The notes beneath the pieces were generated by a model. It searched no databases, was not told the origin of the DNA, and saw nothing but the letters and a program-made list of their open reading frames with translations. A stretch of DNA of 64,000 bases, taken from the NCBI RefSeq assembly GCF_013359595.1, contig NZ_JABFMP010000001.1:248001-312000 (forward strand), written 5' to 3'. Within the stretch, counting starts at the first letter, position 1. Each line of letters opens with the position of its first letter. This document shows, one piece after another, positions 48,660-58,523 of this stretch. The DNA comes from Pseudomonas sp. C1C7. GTDB taxonomy: Bacteria; Pseudomonadota; Gammaproteobacteria; Pseudomonadales; Pseudomonadaceae. The position numbers and the translations under genes are program-made.

Positions 48660-49451
48660 TCAGGTGAATTCGAAGGTATCGGCATCCAGATTCGCCGGAA
48701 ACCTGGTGCGATACGCCTGCAGCTCCGCCGCATCGAGCACCACCTTGAACACTCCATCCGCCTCCCCCGCACTGAGCAAGGTCTCGCCCTGGAAGTCCAG
48801 CACCTGACTGTCGCCGGTGTAGGCAAAGCCTTTCCCGTCCGTGCCGACACGATTCACCGCCGCCACATAACACAGGTTTTCAATCGCCCGCGCCGGCAGC
48901 AGACGGTTCCAGTGCTGGCGCCGTGCACCCGGCCAGTTGGCGGTGTACAGCAGCAGGTCGGTGTCCTGGGCATCACGGCTCCAGACCGGGAATCGCAGGT
49001 CGTAGCAGATCAGCGGCCGCACCCGCCAGCCCTTGAGCTCGAACTGCACCTGACGCTCGCCGGGGGTGTAGTGGTTGTGCTCGCCGGCCATGCGGAACAG
49101 GTGGCGCTTGTCGTAGTGCAGCACCTCGCCATCCGGCCGCGCCCACAGCAGGCGATTGCGGTGGCTGCCGTCGGCGGCCTGGACGATCACGCTACCGGTG
49201 ATCACCGCATCGAGCCTCGCCGCCTGGGCCCGCAGCCACTTGCTGGTCGGACCGTTCTCCGCCTCGGCCAACGCCTCGGACTCCATTGAGAAGCCGGTGG
49301 TGAACATCTCCGGCAGGATGATCAGGTCAGCCCCGCGAGCCTGTTCCAGCAGCGGTTCGAAATGCGCCAGGTTGGCCTGGCGGTCATGCCAGGCCAAGGT
49401 TGTCTGGACCAGCGCAACGGTCAATTTCGGCAAGGCACTCAAATCACGCAT
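48660..49451 (-). CDS. Omega-amidase of the nitrilase superfamily (YafV-like)
   Basis: 263 residues with the complete Glu-Lys-Cys triad: Glu48 in LPEMF, Lys115 in YDKRHLF and Cys149 in CYDLRFP. YafV/Nit2-type omega-amidases hydrolyse 2-oxoglutaramate and 2-oxosuccinamate, the products left when glutamine or asparagine serves as amino donor. The start overlaps the end of the aminotransferase gene by 13 bases. Pairing with that enzyme fits transamination of the methionine keto acid using glutamine. Confidence 0.9.
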   Translation of the reverse strand: MRDLSALPKLTVALVQTTLAWHDRQANLAHFEPLLEQARGADLIILPEMFTTGFSMESEALAEAENGPTSKWLRAQAARLDAVITGSVIVQAADGSHRNRLLWARPDGEVLHYDKRHLFRMAGEHNHYTPGERQVQFELKGWRVRPLICYDLRFPVWSRDAQDTDLLLYTANWPGARRQHWNRLLPARAIENLCYVAAVNRVGTDGKGFAYTGDSQVLDFQGETLLSAGEADGVFKVVLDAAELQAYRTRFPANLDADTFEFT

Positions 49452-50587
49452 AGTTTTTCCGCTGCTTCACGCAGGGTCTCCTGGCGTTTGGCAAAGCACA
49501 GGCGCACCAGGCGCTGGCCTTCGGGTGGCGTCTGGTAGAACACCGAGATCGGGATGCTCGCCACGCCATGTTCGCGGGTCATCCACAGGGCCATTTCGAC
49601 GTCATTCAGATCCGGGCGGATCTGCGAGTAGTCGACCAGCTGGAAGTAAGTGCCGGCGACCCGGGTGAAACTGAAGCGCGACGGCGCCAGCAAATCGCAG
49701 AACAGGTCACGTTTGGCCTGATAGAAGCCGGGCAACTCGTCGATGTGCTCCGGGTGTTCGGCCATGAAATCGGCCAGGGCGAATTGCAGCGGGGTCACAC
49801 CGCAGAAACTCACGTACTGGTGCACCTTGCGCAGCTCTGCCGTGAGGGCCGGCGACGCGACCACGTAGCCGGTTTTCCAGCCGGTGACGTGATAGGTCTT
49901 GCCGAACGAGCTGACCACGAAGGCGCGCTGATACAGCTCTTCGTGATTCAGCACGCTGACGTGGGGCACGCCGTCGAACACCAGGTGTTCGTAGACTTCA
50001 TCGCTCACCAGATAGATGTCGCGACCACGAATCAGGTCCGCCAACTGATCCAGCTCCGCACGGCTGATCAGCGCGCCACTGGGGTTATGCGGGGTATTGA
50101 GCACGATCATCCGGGTGCGCGGCGTAATGGCCGCGGCCAGCTTCTCGAAGTCGATGGAGAAATCGTCCAGCCCCAGTTGCACATGCACGCAACGACCGCC
50201 GGCCAGCTCCACCGACGGCTCATAGCTGTCGTAGGACGGGTCGAACACGATCACTTCGTCACCGCTGTGGATAACGGCCTGGATCGCGCAGAAGATCGCC
50301 TGGGTGGCGCCGGGGGTGATGGTCACTTCATGATCGGCATCGACGCCGACGCCATAGCTGCGGGCGATCTTCGCCGCCACCTGCTGACGCAGCAGCGGCA
50401 AGCCGGTCATCGGGGAATACTGGTTGTGGCCTTGGGCAATATGCCGGCCGACCGCATCGCACAGCGCCTGCGGTGCATCGAAATCGGGGAAACCCTGGGA
50501 CAGATTGATCGCCCCGGTCTGCGCCGCGAGCTGAGACATCTGAGTGAAGATGGTGATGCCGACATTCGGCAACTTACTGGTGATCAT
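49439..50587 (-). CDS. Methionine aminotransferase-like PLP enzyme (YbdL type)
   Basis: 382 residues, class I aminotransferase. The PLP lysine is Lys230 in SSFGKTYHVTGWKTGY; NTPHNPSGA and SDEVYEHLVFDG are conserved neighbours. YbdL prefers methionine, and the FDPSYDSY and NLSQGFPDF segments match that subgroup and the related kynurenine aminotransferases. I use ATG 50587, with AGGGG nine bases upstream. Its partner omega-amidase gene follows, which argues for a role in keto-acid/methionine salvage. Confidence 0.88.
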   Translation of the reverse strand: MITSKLPNVGITIFTQMSQLAAQTGAINLSQGFPDFDAPQALCDAVGRHIAQGHNQYSPMTGLPLLRQQVAAKIARSYGVGVDADHEVTITPGATQAIFCAIQAVIHSGDEVIVFDPSYDSYEPSVELAGGRCVHVQLGLDDFSIDFEKLAAAITPRTRMIVLNTPHNPSGALISRAELDQLADLIRGRDIYLVSDEVYEHLVFDGVPHVSVLNHEELYQRAFVVSSFGKTYHVTGWKTGYVVASPALTAELRKVHQYVSFCGVTPLQFALADFMAEHPEHIDELPGFYQAKRDLFCDLLAPSRFSFTRVAGTYFQLVDYSQIRPDLNDVEMALWMTREHGVASIPISVFYQTPPEGQRLVRLCFAKRQETLREAAEKLCVI

Positions 50588-50605
50588 CGGTGGGCCCCTG
50601 ACGGT

Positions 50606-50725
50606 GAGCTTCAAGTTTCAAGCGACAGGCTGCAAGCGGTCAAGCATCAAAGTCCCACCCACAAAAAAGGGCCCTGACAGGGCCCTTGCGCTTTGACTTG
50701 CAGCTTGAAGCTTGCCGCTGAGCGC
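50606..50725. repeat. AAGCTTGAAGC-type repeat arms flanking the der terminator
   Basis: Left arm GCTTCAAGTTTCAAGCGACA (from 50609) plus CTGCAAGCGGTCAAGC; right arm ACTTGCAGCTTGAAGCTTGC (from about 50697). The words match those between guaB and guaA at 12847-12941. Here the arms bracket a terminator hairpin. Confidence 0.75.
50663..50687 (-). terminator. Rho-independent terminator after der
   Basis: AAGGGCCCT (50667-50675) pairs with AGGGCCCTT (50679-50687). On the minus strand the stem ends in six T. It lies about 45 bases past the der stop and ends the long pilF-to-der transcript. Confidence 0.88.
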
Positions 50726-50730
50726 TGCGT

Positions 50731-52200
50731 CTATTTCTTGTCGCGGCGCTTCTTCTCAGCCTTCTTGTGGTGCGACATCAAGCGACGCTTCTTGTTGACC
50801 TGGCGGTCGGTCAGCGTGTTCTTGTTGCCTTCGTACGGGTTCTCGCCGCCCTTGAACTCGATGCGGATCGGCGTACCGACCAGCTTGAGCACACGACGGT
50901 AAGTGTTTTCCAGGTAACGCACGTAAGACTTCGGCACCTTCTCGATCTGGTTACCGTGAATCACGATGATCGGCGGGTTCGCGCCACCCAGGTGGGCGTA
51001 ACGCAGCTTGATCCGGCGACCGTTGACCATCGGCGGCTGGTGCTCGCTGACGGCGTCTTCGAGGATCTGGGTCAGGCGGCTGGTCGGCCAGCGGGTTACC
51101 GCCGACTTGAACGAGTTCTGTACCGAGCCGTAGAGGTTGCCCACGCCGGTGCCGTGCAACGCCGAGATGAAGTGAATGTCGGCGAAGTCGACGAAGAACA
51201 GCCGGCGCTCCAGCTCGGTCTTCACGTAGTCACGCTCGCCCGGGGTCATGCCGTCCCACTTGTTGAGCGCGATGACCATGGCACGACCGGCTTCCAGGGC
51301 AAAGCCCAGCAGGTTGAGGTCGTGATCCACCACGCCTTCGCGGGCGTCCATCACGAAGATCACCACGTTGGCGTCTTTGATCGCCTGCAGGGTTTTGACC
51401 ACGGAGAACTTTTCGACTTCTTCGTGGATCTTGCCGCGCTTGCGCACACCGGCGGTGTCGATCAGCGTGTACTTCTCTTCGTTACGCTCGAACGGGATGT
51501 AGATACTGTCGCGGGTGGTGCCGGGCTGGTCATAAACGATGACGCGCTCTTCACCGAGCATGCGGTTGACCAGCGTCGACTTGCCGACGTTCGGACGGCC
51601 GATGATGGCGATCTTGATCCCGTCTTTCTCGCTCGGACCAGGAATGCGCTTGGCTTCTTCGCCTTCGGCAACTTCCTCTTCCTCGCCCTCTTCCGGCTCT
51701 TCTTCATCTTTCGGGAAGTCGCTCAGCGCGGTTTCCAGCAGCTGAGTGATACCACGACCGTGGGCGCCGGCGATCGGGATCGCGTCGCCCATGCCCAGCG
51801 GGGCGAATTCGGCACGGGCCATTTCAGGGTCGATGTTGTCGACCTTGTTGGCGACCACGTGGGAACGCTTGTTACGCTTGCGCAAATGCTCGGCGATCAT
51901 CTGGTCGGCGGCGGTGAAACCCGCCTTGGCGTCCACCAGGAACAGAACGACATCCGCTTCTTCGATGGCCAGCAGCGACTGCTCGGCCATTTTTTCGTCC
52001 ATACCATGCTCGTCACCGGAGATACCGCCGGTGTCGATCAGAATGTAGGAACGCCCTTGCCACTTGGCCTCACCGTACTGGCGATCACGGGTCAGACCGG
52101 ACAGGTCGCCAACGATGGCGTCACGAGATCGGGTCAGGCGGTTGAACAAGGTGGACTTGCCGACGTTCGGTCGACCCACCAGGGCGATTACGGGAACCAT
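50731..52200 (-). CDS. der: Ribosome biogenesis GTPase Der (EngA)
   Basis: 489 residues with two GTPase domains in tandem and a C-terminal KH-like domain. P-loops are GRPNVGKST at 9-17 and again near 200; DTGG, DTAG and NKWD mark the other motifs. The linker between the G domains is strongly acidic (a run of Glu near 170-185). The tail is Lys/Arg rich. Der is needed for 50S assembly. ATG 52200 has GGAGA seven bases upstream. Confidence 0.97.
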   Translation of the reverse strand: MVPVIALVGRPNVGKSTLFNRLTRSRDAIVGDLSGLTRDRQYGEAKWQGRSYILIDTGGISGDEHGMDEKMAEQSLLAIEEADVVLFLVDAKAGFTAADQMIAEHLRKRNKRSHVVANKVDNIDPEMARAEFAPLGMGDAIPIAGAHGRGITQLLETALSDFPKDEEEPEEGEEEEVAEGEEAKRIPGPSEKDGIKIAIIGRPNVGKSTLVNRMLGEERVIVYDQPGTTRDSIYIPFERNEEKYTLIDTAGVRKRGKIHEEVEKFSVVKTLQAIKDANVVIFVMDAREGVVDHDLNLLGFALEAGRAMVIALNKWDGMTPGERDYVKTELERRLFFVDFADIHFISALHGTGVGNLYGSVQNSFKSAVTRWPTSRLTQILEDAVSEHQPPMVNGRRIKLRYAHLGGANPPIIVIHGNQIEKVPKSYVRYLENTYRRVLKLVGTPIRIEFKGGENPYEGNKNTLTDRQVNKKRRLMSHHKKAEKKRRDKK

Positions 52201-52231
52201 GCGGCTCTCCACTTCGTTATTTCAGAAAATA

Positions 52232-52257
52232 CAAAAGCCGCTGCGTGGGCAGCGGCT
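52232..52257 (-). terminator. Terminator-like hairpin between bamB and der
   Basis: AGCCGCTGC (52236-52244) pairs with GCAGCGGCT (52249-52257), and on the minus strand TTTTGTATTTTC follows. It is only about 35 bases before the der start, which leaves little room for a separate der promoter, so it may act as a partial terminator or attenuator within the operon. Confidence 0.6.
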
Positions 52258-52286
52258 GGTGCTCGAGGGCTTTCCCGGGCGTATTC

Positions 52287-52388
52287 CTGCAGGAGCGAGC
52301 TTGCTCGCGATGAACGCATGAACACCGCGTTCTTTCTGGAAGCCAACGTCATCGTTAACCTCCATCGCGAGCAAACTCGCTCCTACAG
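52287..52388. repeat. REP doublet, GCAGGAGCGAGCTTGC type
   Basis: Arms 52287-52312 and 52363-52388 are inverted copies with two differences, about 50 bases apart, between bamB and der. Confidence 0.88.
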
Positions 52389-52443
52389 ATTCATTCATAC
52401 CGCCCGGTGTAGCCGCCTGGGGTATCCACCCCAAGCATAGTTG

Positions 52444-53595
52444 TTACTTGATGGTCAGGGCTTCCAGTTTGCCGCTGTTGCCATACACATAAATCGTGTC
52501 GCCCACCACCAGCGGACGGGCACGCAGGCCATCGCTGTCGATGCGCTCACGGCCGACGAAACGGCCGTCTACCTGACTGAGCAGGTGCAGGTAACCTTCC
52601 AGGTCACCCACTGCAACGTAGCTGGAGAACACTTCCGGAGCCGACAGTTGACGGCGGGCCAGCGCATCGTTGCTCCACAGGGCAGTGGTGGAACGCTCAT
52701 CGACGCCTTCAACGGTGCCCGAAGACAGGCTCACGTAAACGCTGCCGAAACCCTGGGCGACACCGGCGTAGCTGGAAGCATCACGCTGCCACAGCTGACG
52801 ACCGCTCTGCAGGTCCAGTGCCGCGACGCGACCCTGGTAGCTGGCGACATAGATGGTTTCGCCCGACAGCAGCAGACCGCCATCGATGTCGACCACACGC
52901 TCCAGCTCCGAACGACCTTGCGGGATCGCTACACGCTGTTCCCACACCGGCACGCCGTTGGAAATGTCGAGTGCGACCACTTTACCGGTCGAGAAACCAG
53001 CCACCGCCAGGCGGTTGGTGACGATCGGCGCACTGGTACCGCGCAGGGTCAGTACGGCAGGCGTGTTGTCATACAGCCAGCGCTGGTTGCCGGTAGCGGC
53101 ATCCAGACCGATCAGACGATCGTCCTGGGTCTGAACCACCACCACGTCACCGTTGTTGGCCGGTGGCGCGAGGACTTCGCTGGACACGCGAGCGCGCCAT
53201 TTCTCTTCGCCGTTGATGGCGTCCAGGGCAACGATTTCACCCTTGAGCGTACCAATCGTCAGCAGACCGTAACCGACGCCAACGGCACCGGAGACAGGCA
53301 GTTCGAGATCTTTCTTCCACTTCACGTCGCCGTTGCTGCGATCCAGCGCCATCACCACACCGGTCACGTCGGCGGCGTAGATGGTGTCGCCATCAATCGC
53401 CGGAACCAGCATGTTGTAGGTTTCGCCCTGACCGTCACCGATCGAACGACTCCACTGTTTCTGCAGAACCACTTCTTCCTTGAAATCGGTCAATTCGGCC
53501 GGCGGCAGTTCTTTCTTGCTGTTGCTGCTGCAACCCGCGGCCAGAATGGCCAGAGCCAGCAATGCTGCATGTTTCCAACGAATCACGTCACGCAT
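52444..53595 (-). CDS. bamB: Outer membrane protein assembly factor BamB
   Basis: 383 residues: lipoprotein signal peptide with lipobox LAAGC, then an eight-bladed beta-propeller made of PQQ-like repeats (for example DIDGGLLLSGETIYVASYQGRVAALDLQSG). BamB binds BamA and supports beta-barrel insertion. I start at ATG 53595 because the signal peptide begins there; the frame is open 57 codons further up but overlaps yfgM. The chosen start overlaps the yfgM stop by eight bases. Confidence 0.95.
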   Translation of the reverse strand: MRDVIRWKHAALLALAILAAGCSSNSKKELPPAELTDFKEEVVLQKQWSRSIGDGQGETYNMLVPAIDGDTIYAADVTGVVMALDRSNGDVKWKKDLELPVSGAVGVGYGLLTIGTLKGEIVALDAINGEEKWRARVSSEVLAPPANNGDVVVVQTQDDRLIGLDAATGNQRWLYDNTPAVLTLRGTSAPIVTNRLAVAGFSTGKVVALDISNGVPVWEQRVAIPQGRSELERVVDIDGGLLLSGETIYVASYQGRVAALDLQSGRQLWQRDASSYAGVAQGFGSVYVSLSSGTVEGVDERSTTALWSNDALARRQLSAPEVFSSYVAVGDLEGYLHLLSQVDGRFVGRERIDSDGLRARPLVVGDTIYVYGNSGKLEALTIK

Positions 53596-54229
53596 CCCCT
53601 TTGGCCAGATCGTCCAGCTTGATTTGCAAGCCACCGACCGCCGCTTCATCCGACAGTGCCGCCTTGGCTTTTTGATAGGCCGCGTGCGCTTCATCGGTAC
53701 GACCCAGCTGAACCAGCAGGTCGCCCTTGAGTTCTTCACGAGTAGCCAGGAATGCCTTGTCGGCATCGCCTTCGAGCAGTTTCAGGGCCTCATCGACCTT
53801 GTTCTGCGCGGCCAGCACCTGAGCCAGGCGCTGACGGGCGATTTCGCCCAATGCTGCGTTGGCAGGCTTTGCCGTGATGGCTTTCAGTTCGGTGGCCGCG
53901 TCGTCCAGCTTGCCGCTGTCGACGGCGACTTTCGCCACGAACAGGCTGCCGTACTGGGCGTAGGCGCTGCCGGCGAATTCGCTGTTGAGCTTGCCGGCCA
54001 GGTCCGACACACGGGCCGCATCCGGCTTGCCGTCAGGCGTCAGCGTGGTTTCCAGCAATTGCTGATAGAGCATCGAGGCGCCTTGCGACTGGTTGCTCTG
54101 ATACTTCTGGAACGCCTGCCAGCCGAATACGATGACCAGCGCCAACAGGCCGCCGGTGACCAGGGGCTTGCCGTTGCGTGACCACCATTCCTTCAAATCC
54201 GCCAGCTGTTCGTCTTCGGTACTCGACAC
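53588..54229 (-). CDS. yfgM: YfgM-like inner-membrane TPR protein
   Basis: 213 residues: a short cytoplasmic N-terminus with EWWSRNGKP, one membrane span (about 23-40) and a periplasmic TPR-like domain. E. coli YfgM works at the SecYEG translocon with PpiD and is encoded between hisS and bamB, as here. The start is GTG at 54229 with AAGGAG eight bases upstream. Confidence 0.93.
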   Translation of the reverse strand: MSSTEDEQLADLKEWWSRNGKPLVTGGLLALVIVFGWQAFQKYQSNQSQGASMLYQQLLETTLTPDGKPDAARVSDLAGKLNSEFAGSAYAQYGSLFVAKVAVDSGKLDDAATELKAITAKPANAALGEIARQRLAQVLAAQNKVDEALKLLEGDADKAFLATREELKGDLLVQLGRTDEAHAAYQKAKAALSDEAAVGGLQIKLDDLAKGDA

Positions 54230-54271
54230 CCCAATACTCCTTAATCGCTAATTCGGCTGTTTAAGACAGCT

Positions 54272-55561
54272 TCAACCCTGCACGACGCAGGTGGCCAGGT
54301 GTGCAGCAAGCGCATCCCAGGCAATGCTTTGTTGTTCGCCCTGGCCACGCAGGGGTTTGAAACCTACCACTTGCTGGGCCATCTCGTCGTCACCGAGGAT
54401 CAGCGCATACAGCGCACCGCTCTTGTCGGCTTTCTTGAACTGGCTTTTGAAACTGCCGGCGCCGGCATTCACTTGCAGGCGCAGGTTGGGCAACTGGTCA
54501 CGTACACGCTCGGCCAGTGCCAGGCCTGCCAGCTCGGCCTCTTCGCCGAAGGCGCAGAGGTAGACGTCGACCTGACGGGAAATCTCTTCCGGGATCTGCT
54601 CCAGGGTTTCGAGCAGCAATACCAGACGCTCGATACCCATGGCGAAGCCCACGCCGGCAGTCGGCTTGCCGCCCATCTGCTCGACCAGGCCGTCGTAGCG
54701 ACCACCGGCACACACGGTGCCCTGGGCGCCGAGCTTGTCGGTGACCCACTCGAAAACGGTCTTGCTGTAGTAGTCCAACCCGCGAACCAGCTTCGGGTTG
54801 ATGACGTAAGGAATGCCGGCAGCGTCCAGGCGAGCCTTGAGGCCCTCGAAGTGCGCGCGGGATTCTTCGTCCAGGTAGTCGGCCATCTTCGGCGCATCGA
54901 CCAGGATCGCCTGGGTATCGGCGTTCTTGGTGTCCAGTACACGCAGCGGATTGGTCTTCAGGCGGCGCTGGCTGTCTTCGTCCAGCTTGTCCATGTGTTG
55001 CGACAGGAACGCGACCAGCGCTTCACGGTAACGGCCGCGGGATTCGCTGGTGCCCAGGCTGTTGAGCTCGAGCTTGACCGCATCGCGGATGCCCAGCTCA
55101 CCCCACAGGCGCCAGGTCAGCACGATCAGCTCGGCATCGATGTCCGGACCATCGAGGTTGAACACCTCGACACCGATCTGGTGGAACTGGCGATAACGGC
55201 CTTTCTGCGGGCGCTCGTGGCGGAACATCGGGCCGATGTACCAGAGTTTCTGCACCTGGCCACCACCGGTGATGCCGTGCTCGAGCACGGCACGCACGCA
55301 GGCCGCGGTGCCTTCAGGGCGCAGGGTCAGGGAGTCGCCGTTGCGGTCTTCGAAGGTGTACATCTCTTTTTCGACGATGTCGGTCACTTCACCGATGGAG
55401 CGCTTGAACAGCTCGGTGAACTCGACGATCGGCATACGGATCTGCTTGTAACCGTAGTTATCCAGCAGGCGCGAAACGGTGCCTTCGAAGTGACGCCACA
55501 GGGGGGTCTGTTCGGGCAGGATGTCGTTCATGCCACGAATGGCTTGCAGAGACTTGCTCAC
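54272..55561 (-). CDS. hisS: Histidyl-tRNA synthetase
   Basis: 429 residues, class II synthetase. Motif 2 is around [23 protein letters not shown]; the histidine-specific motif [15 protein letters not shown] follows, and motif 3 is [11 protein letters not shown]. The C-terminal anticodon-binding domain begins near 330. The start is GTG at 55561 ([13 protein letters not shown]) with AAGGA close upstream. ispG lies 37 bases upstream in the same operon. Confidence 0.97.
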   Translation of the reverse strand: MSKSLQAIRGMNDILPEQTPLWRHFEGTVSRLLDNYGYKQIRMPIVEFTELFKRSIGEVTDIVEKEMYTFEDRNGDSLTLRPEGTAACVRAVLEHGITGGGQVQKLWYIGPMFRHERPQKGRYRQFHQIGVEVFNLDGPDIDAELIVLTWRLWGELGIRDAVKLELNSLGTSESRGRYREALVAFLSQHMDKLDEDSQRRLKTNPLRVLDTKNADTQAILVDAPKMADYLDEESRAHFEGLKARLDAAGIPYVINPKLVRGLDYYSKTVFEWVTDKLGAQGTVCAGGRYDGLVEQMGGKPTAGVGFAMGIERLVLLLETLEQIPEEISRQVDVYLCAFGEEAELAGLALAERVRDQLPNLRLQVNAGAGSFKSQFKKADKSGALYALILGDDEMAQQVVGFKPLRGQGEQQSIAWDALAAHLATCVVQG

Positions 55562-55598
55562 TATCGGTCCTTAAATTCGTTCGGCTCTAGAGTCGGAC

Positions 55599-56708
55599 TC
55601 AGCCACGCGCAATCACGGCGGCGTCGGCTTCGACCTTTTCGGCCGCTTTCTCGCGGATCAAGCGTTCAAGCTCATCCACCAGATTGTCATTCGTCAGTTT
55701 CTGCGACGGCTTGCCGTCGATGTAAATCAGGTTTGGCGTGCCACCGGTCAAGCCGATATGAGCTTCCTTGGCTTCACCCGGGCCGTTGACCACGCAACCG
55801 ATGACCGCAACATCCAGCGGCACCAGCAGGTCTTCGAGGCGCCCTTCCAGCTCGTTCATGGTCTTGACCACGTCGAAGTTCTGCCGCGAGCAGCTCGGGC
55901 AGGCGATGAAGTTGATGCCACGGGAGCGCAGGTGCAGGGACTTGAGAATGTCGTAGCCGACTTTCACTTCCTCGACCGGGTCGGCCGCCAACGAGATGCG
56001 AATAGTATCGCCAATCCCTTCGGCGAGCAGCATACCGAGGCCCACCGCGGATTTCACCGTGCCTGAACGCAAACCGCCGGCTTCGGTGATGCCCAGGTGC
56101 AACGGCTGGACGATTTCCTTGGCCAGCAGGCGATACGCCTCGACCGCCATGAACACATCGGAAGCCTTCACGCTGACCTTGAAGTCCTGGAAGTTCAGGC
56201 GTTCGAGGTGCTCGACGTGACGCAGCGCGGATTCGACCAGCGCCGCCGGGGTCGGCTCGCCGTATTTCTTTTGCAGGTCTTTTTCCAGGGAACCGGCGTT
56301 GACGCCGATGCGGATCGGGATCCCGCGGTCACGGGCGGCATCGACCACGGCGCGCACGCGATCTTCGCGGCCGATATTGCCCGGGTTGATGCGCAGGCAG
56401 TCAACGCCCAGCTCGGCCACGCGCAATGCGATGCGGTAGTCGAAATGGATGTCGGCAACCAGGGGCACCTTGACCAGTTGCTTGATCTTGCCGAAGGCCT
56501 CGGCGGCGTCCATGTCCGGTACGGACACGCGAACGATATCGACGCCGGCCGCTTCCAGCCGATTGATCTGCGCGACGGTGGCGGCAACATCATTGGTATC
56601 GCTGTTGGTCATGCTCTGCACGGCGATAGGTGCATCGCCACCGACAGGCACATTCCCGACCCAGATCTTGCGCGACTCGCGACGTTTGATTGGAGATTCG
56701 CCGTGCAT
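55599..56708 (-). CDS. ispG: 4-hydroxy-3-methylbut-2-enyl diphosphate synthase IspG (flavodoxin)
   Basis: 369 residues. IspG reduces MEcPP to HMBPP in the MEP isoprenoid pathway and carries a [4Fe-4S] cluster. The N-terminal barrel has VQSMTNSDT; the cluster cysteines are in [10 protein letters not shown] and CVVNGPGE. Its cluster would be supplied by the isc operon at the end of the window. It starts three bases after the rodZ stop. Confidence 0.97.
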   Translation of the reverse strand: MHGESPIKRRESRKIWVGNVPVGGDAPIAVQSMTNSDTNDVAATVAQINRLEAAGVDIVRVSVPDMDAAEAFGKIKQLVKVPLVADIHFDYRIALRVAELGVDCLRINPGNIGREDRVRAVVDAARDRGIPIRIGVNAGSLEKDLQKKYGEPTPAALVESALRHVEHLERLNFQDFKVSVKASDVFMAVEAYRLLAKEIVQPLHLGITEAGGLRSGTVKSAVGLGMLLAEGIGDTIRISLAADPVEEVKVGYDILKSLHLRSRGINFIACPSCSRQNFDVVKTMNELEGRLEDLLVPLDVAVIGCVVNGPGEAKEAHIGLTGGTPNLIYIDGKPSQKLTNDNLVDELERLIREKAAEKVEADAAVIARG

Positions 56709-56711
56709 GAC

Positions 56712-57752
56712 TTATTGACCCAACTTCAGGCGAGCAGTCTCGCCACTGGTGAACGGAGCAACATCGACCGCCTGGCCGTTGTAGCTGACCTGCGCGCCAC
56801 GGGCATAGCCCAGTCGGACGGCGAACGGTGGTTTGCCGTTGACGGAAAGGCTGTCGCCTTTGCGCTTGAGACCGCTGAACAGCACCTTGCCGCCACCGTC
56901 GGTGACTTGCGTCCAGCAATCGGCGGTGAACTGCACTTGAACCTGTCCCTGGCCGACGGCCGGCGCTGCTGCCGGAACAACCGGAGCAGCCGCTGGCGCT
57001 GGAGCGACCGGAGCGGTAACGGTCGGAGCAGGAACGGCAGGCGCCGCCGGAGCGGGTGTTGCCGGCGTTGCAGCGACCGCAGGTGCGTTGTGTACCGGAG
57101 CAGCAGGCGCCGGTGCCGGTGCGGCTGGCGCTGCCGGTGCGGTGGCTGGCGCTTCTGCCGGTGCTTCAGCGGAAGTCTCGGCCTGTGGCAATGCCAGGGC
57201 CGTCGAGTTATCCACCTGACCTTCTGCTACAGCCTGATCTTCAGGCTCGTCCAGCGGATGAATCTGTGTGGTGCCGTCGGCGCCTTCGACTTCGACGTGC
57301 TCAGGGCTGAGGCTGGTCAGCTCCTGTTTGCGCATCGCGGTCTGATCCTGCCACCAGACGAAACCACCGCCGATGACGGCCACCAGCAGCAACAGGCTGA
57401 CAAGACGCAAGATAGTGTGGGAAACCCGAACCGGCTCTTCGATGCGACCCAGGCCTTGAACGTTGCTGCCCTGGGAGTCGGTGCCGGTGGTCTGGTCGAA
57501 CTGCTGAACCAGAACGGCCTGGTCCATGCCGAGCAATTTGGCGTAGGCGCGAATATAACCGCGGGCGAAGGTATGCCCCGGCAGCTTGTCGAAAGCGCCG
57601 GCTTCCAGATTACTCAGGGAATTGACGGTGAGGTTGAGCTTGAGGGCCACTTCGGCCAGCGACCAGCCATTGCTTTCGCGGGCCTGGCGCAAGGTCTCAC
57701 CGGGGTTAACGCGATTCGCTGCTACAACTTCGGGATGCGCCGCTTTCATCAT
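56712..57752 (-). CDS. rodZ: RodZ-like cytoskeletal membrane protein
   Basis: 346 residues in three parts: an N-terminal helix-turn-helix of the HTH_25 type (GETLRQARESNGWSLAEVA), one membrane span at about 115-133, and a periplasmic C-terminal DUF4115 domain. Between the last two is an Ala/Pro/Thr-rich linker (about 190-265) of low complexity. RodZ binds MreB and shapes the cell. Two consecutive ATGs exist; the first overlaps the pilF stop as in TGATG. Confidence 0.9.
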   Translation of the reverse strand: MMKAAHPEVVAANRVNPGETLRQARESNGWSLAEVALKLNLTVNSLSNLEAGAFDKLPGHTFARGYIRAYAKLLGMDQAVLVQQFDQTTGTDSQGSNVQGLGRIEEPVRVSHTILRLVSLLLLVAVIGGGFVWWQDQTAMRKQELTSLSPEHVEVEGADGTTQIHPLDEPEDQAVAEGQVDNSTALALPQAETSAEAPAEAPATAPAAPAAPAPAPAAPVHNAPAVAATPATPAPAAPAVPAPTVTAPVAPAPAAAPVVPAAAPAVGQGQVQVQFTADCWTQVTDGGGKVLFSGLKRKGDSLSVNGKPPFAVRLGYARGAQVSYNGQAVDVAPFTSGETARLKLGQ

Positions 57753-58507
57753 TGCTCCGACAGGTATTGCTGATATTCCGGTGTACCCGGATAGAGTCGT
57801 TTTAGTTGCAGGCCATAACTGGCGGCCTTGTCGCGATCTTCAAACACTTTTGCCAGCCGAACGCCGAGCAATAGACTACGTGCATTTTGCTCGGCAAGCA
57901 GGCTGAAACGATCGTAGTAGTCACGCGCGGGCACATAATGCCTGTCTTCGTAAGACAACTCAGCCATTTCCAGCAACGCGCGTGGCTGTTGTCGATTCAA
58001 ACGCAGGGCTTTTTCCAGCTGCTGCTGCGCCAGATCGCGCTGGCCCATCATCGCAGCGGTCATGCCGAGGTTCTCGAACACTCGCGAACGCTCAGGATAC
58101 AGGGTATCGGCAGCGGCCTGCTCAAAGCGCTCGTAGGCTTCCTTGTAACGTTTCTGCTCGAAAAGAAAACTGCCGTAGTTATTGAGGATTCGCGCATCGG
58201 CGGGACGGGAGGACAGTGCCTTGCGAAAATGCTGGTCGGCCAGCTCAGGCTCAAGCTCGGCCTGGAACACCAGCGCCAGCGCCGCATTGGCATCCGCGTC
58301 CGAATCATCCAGCTCCAGCGCCTTCTTCAACGGCACCTTTGCCCGCTCGGTCATGCCCTGCTGCAGGTAACCGATGCCCAACTGCACATATGCCTCACGC
58401 GCTTCATCGCGGCCCTTGCTGGTCTTCATCGGGTTGTAGTCGCCCGAAAGAACACAGCCAGCACACAGGCTGGCCAATAACAAAAGCAGCGCAAAGCGCA
58501 GGGACAT
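57749..58507 (-). CDS. pilF: Type IV pilus pilotin PilF (PilW)
   Basis: 252 residues: lipoprotein signal peptide with LCAGC and then six TPR-like repeats (for example AYVQLGIGYLQQGMTERAKV). PilF carries the secretin PilQ to the outer membrane. It lies between rlmN and rodZ, as in P. aeruginosa. The name pilW is used for the same protein in Neisseria. Confidence 0.93.
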   Translation of the reverse strand: MSLRFALLLLLASLCAGCVLSGDYNPMKTSKGRDEAREAYVQLGIGYLQQGMTERAKVPLKKALELDDSDADANAALALVFQAELEPELADQHFRKALSSRPADARILNNYGSFLFEQKRYKEAYERFEQAAADTLYPERSRVFENLGMTAAMMGQRDLAQQQLEKALRLNRQQPRALLEMAELSYEDRHYVPARDYYDRFSLLAEQNARSLLLGVRLAKVFEDRDKAASYGLQLKRLYPGTPEYQQYLSEQ

Positions 58508-58523
58508 AGAGATCCTCTCTTGT

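Noticed and set aside
56097..57773. A 558-codon plus-strand frame with Arg/Cys/Gly-rich repeats
   Set aside because: The repeats are the complement of the Ala/Pro-rich linker of RodZ, so this is a shadow.
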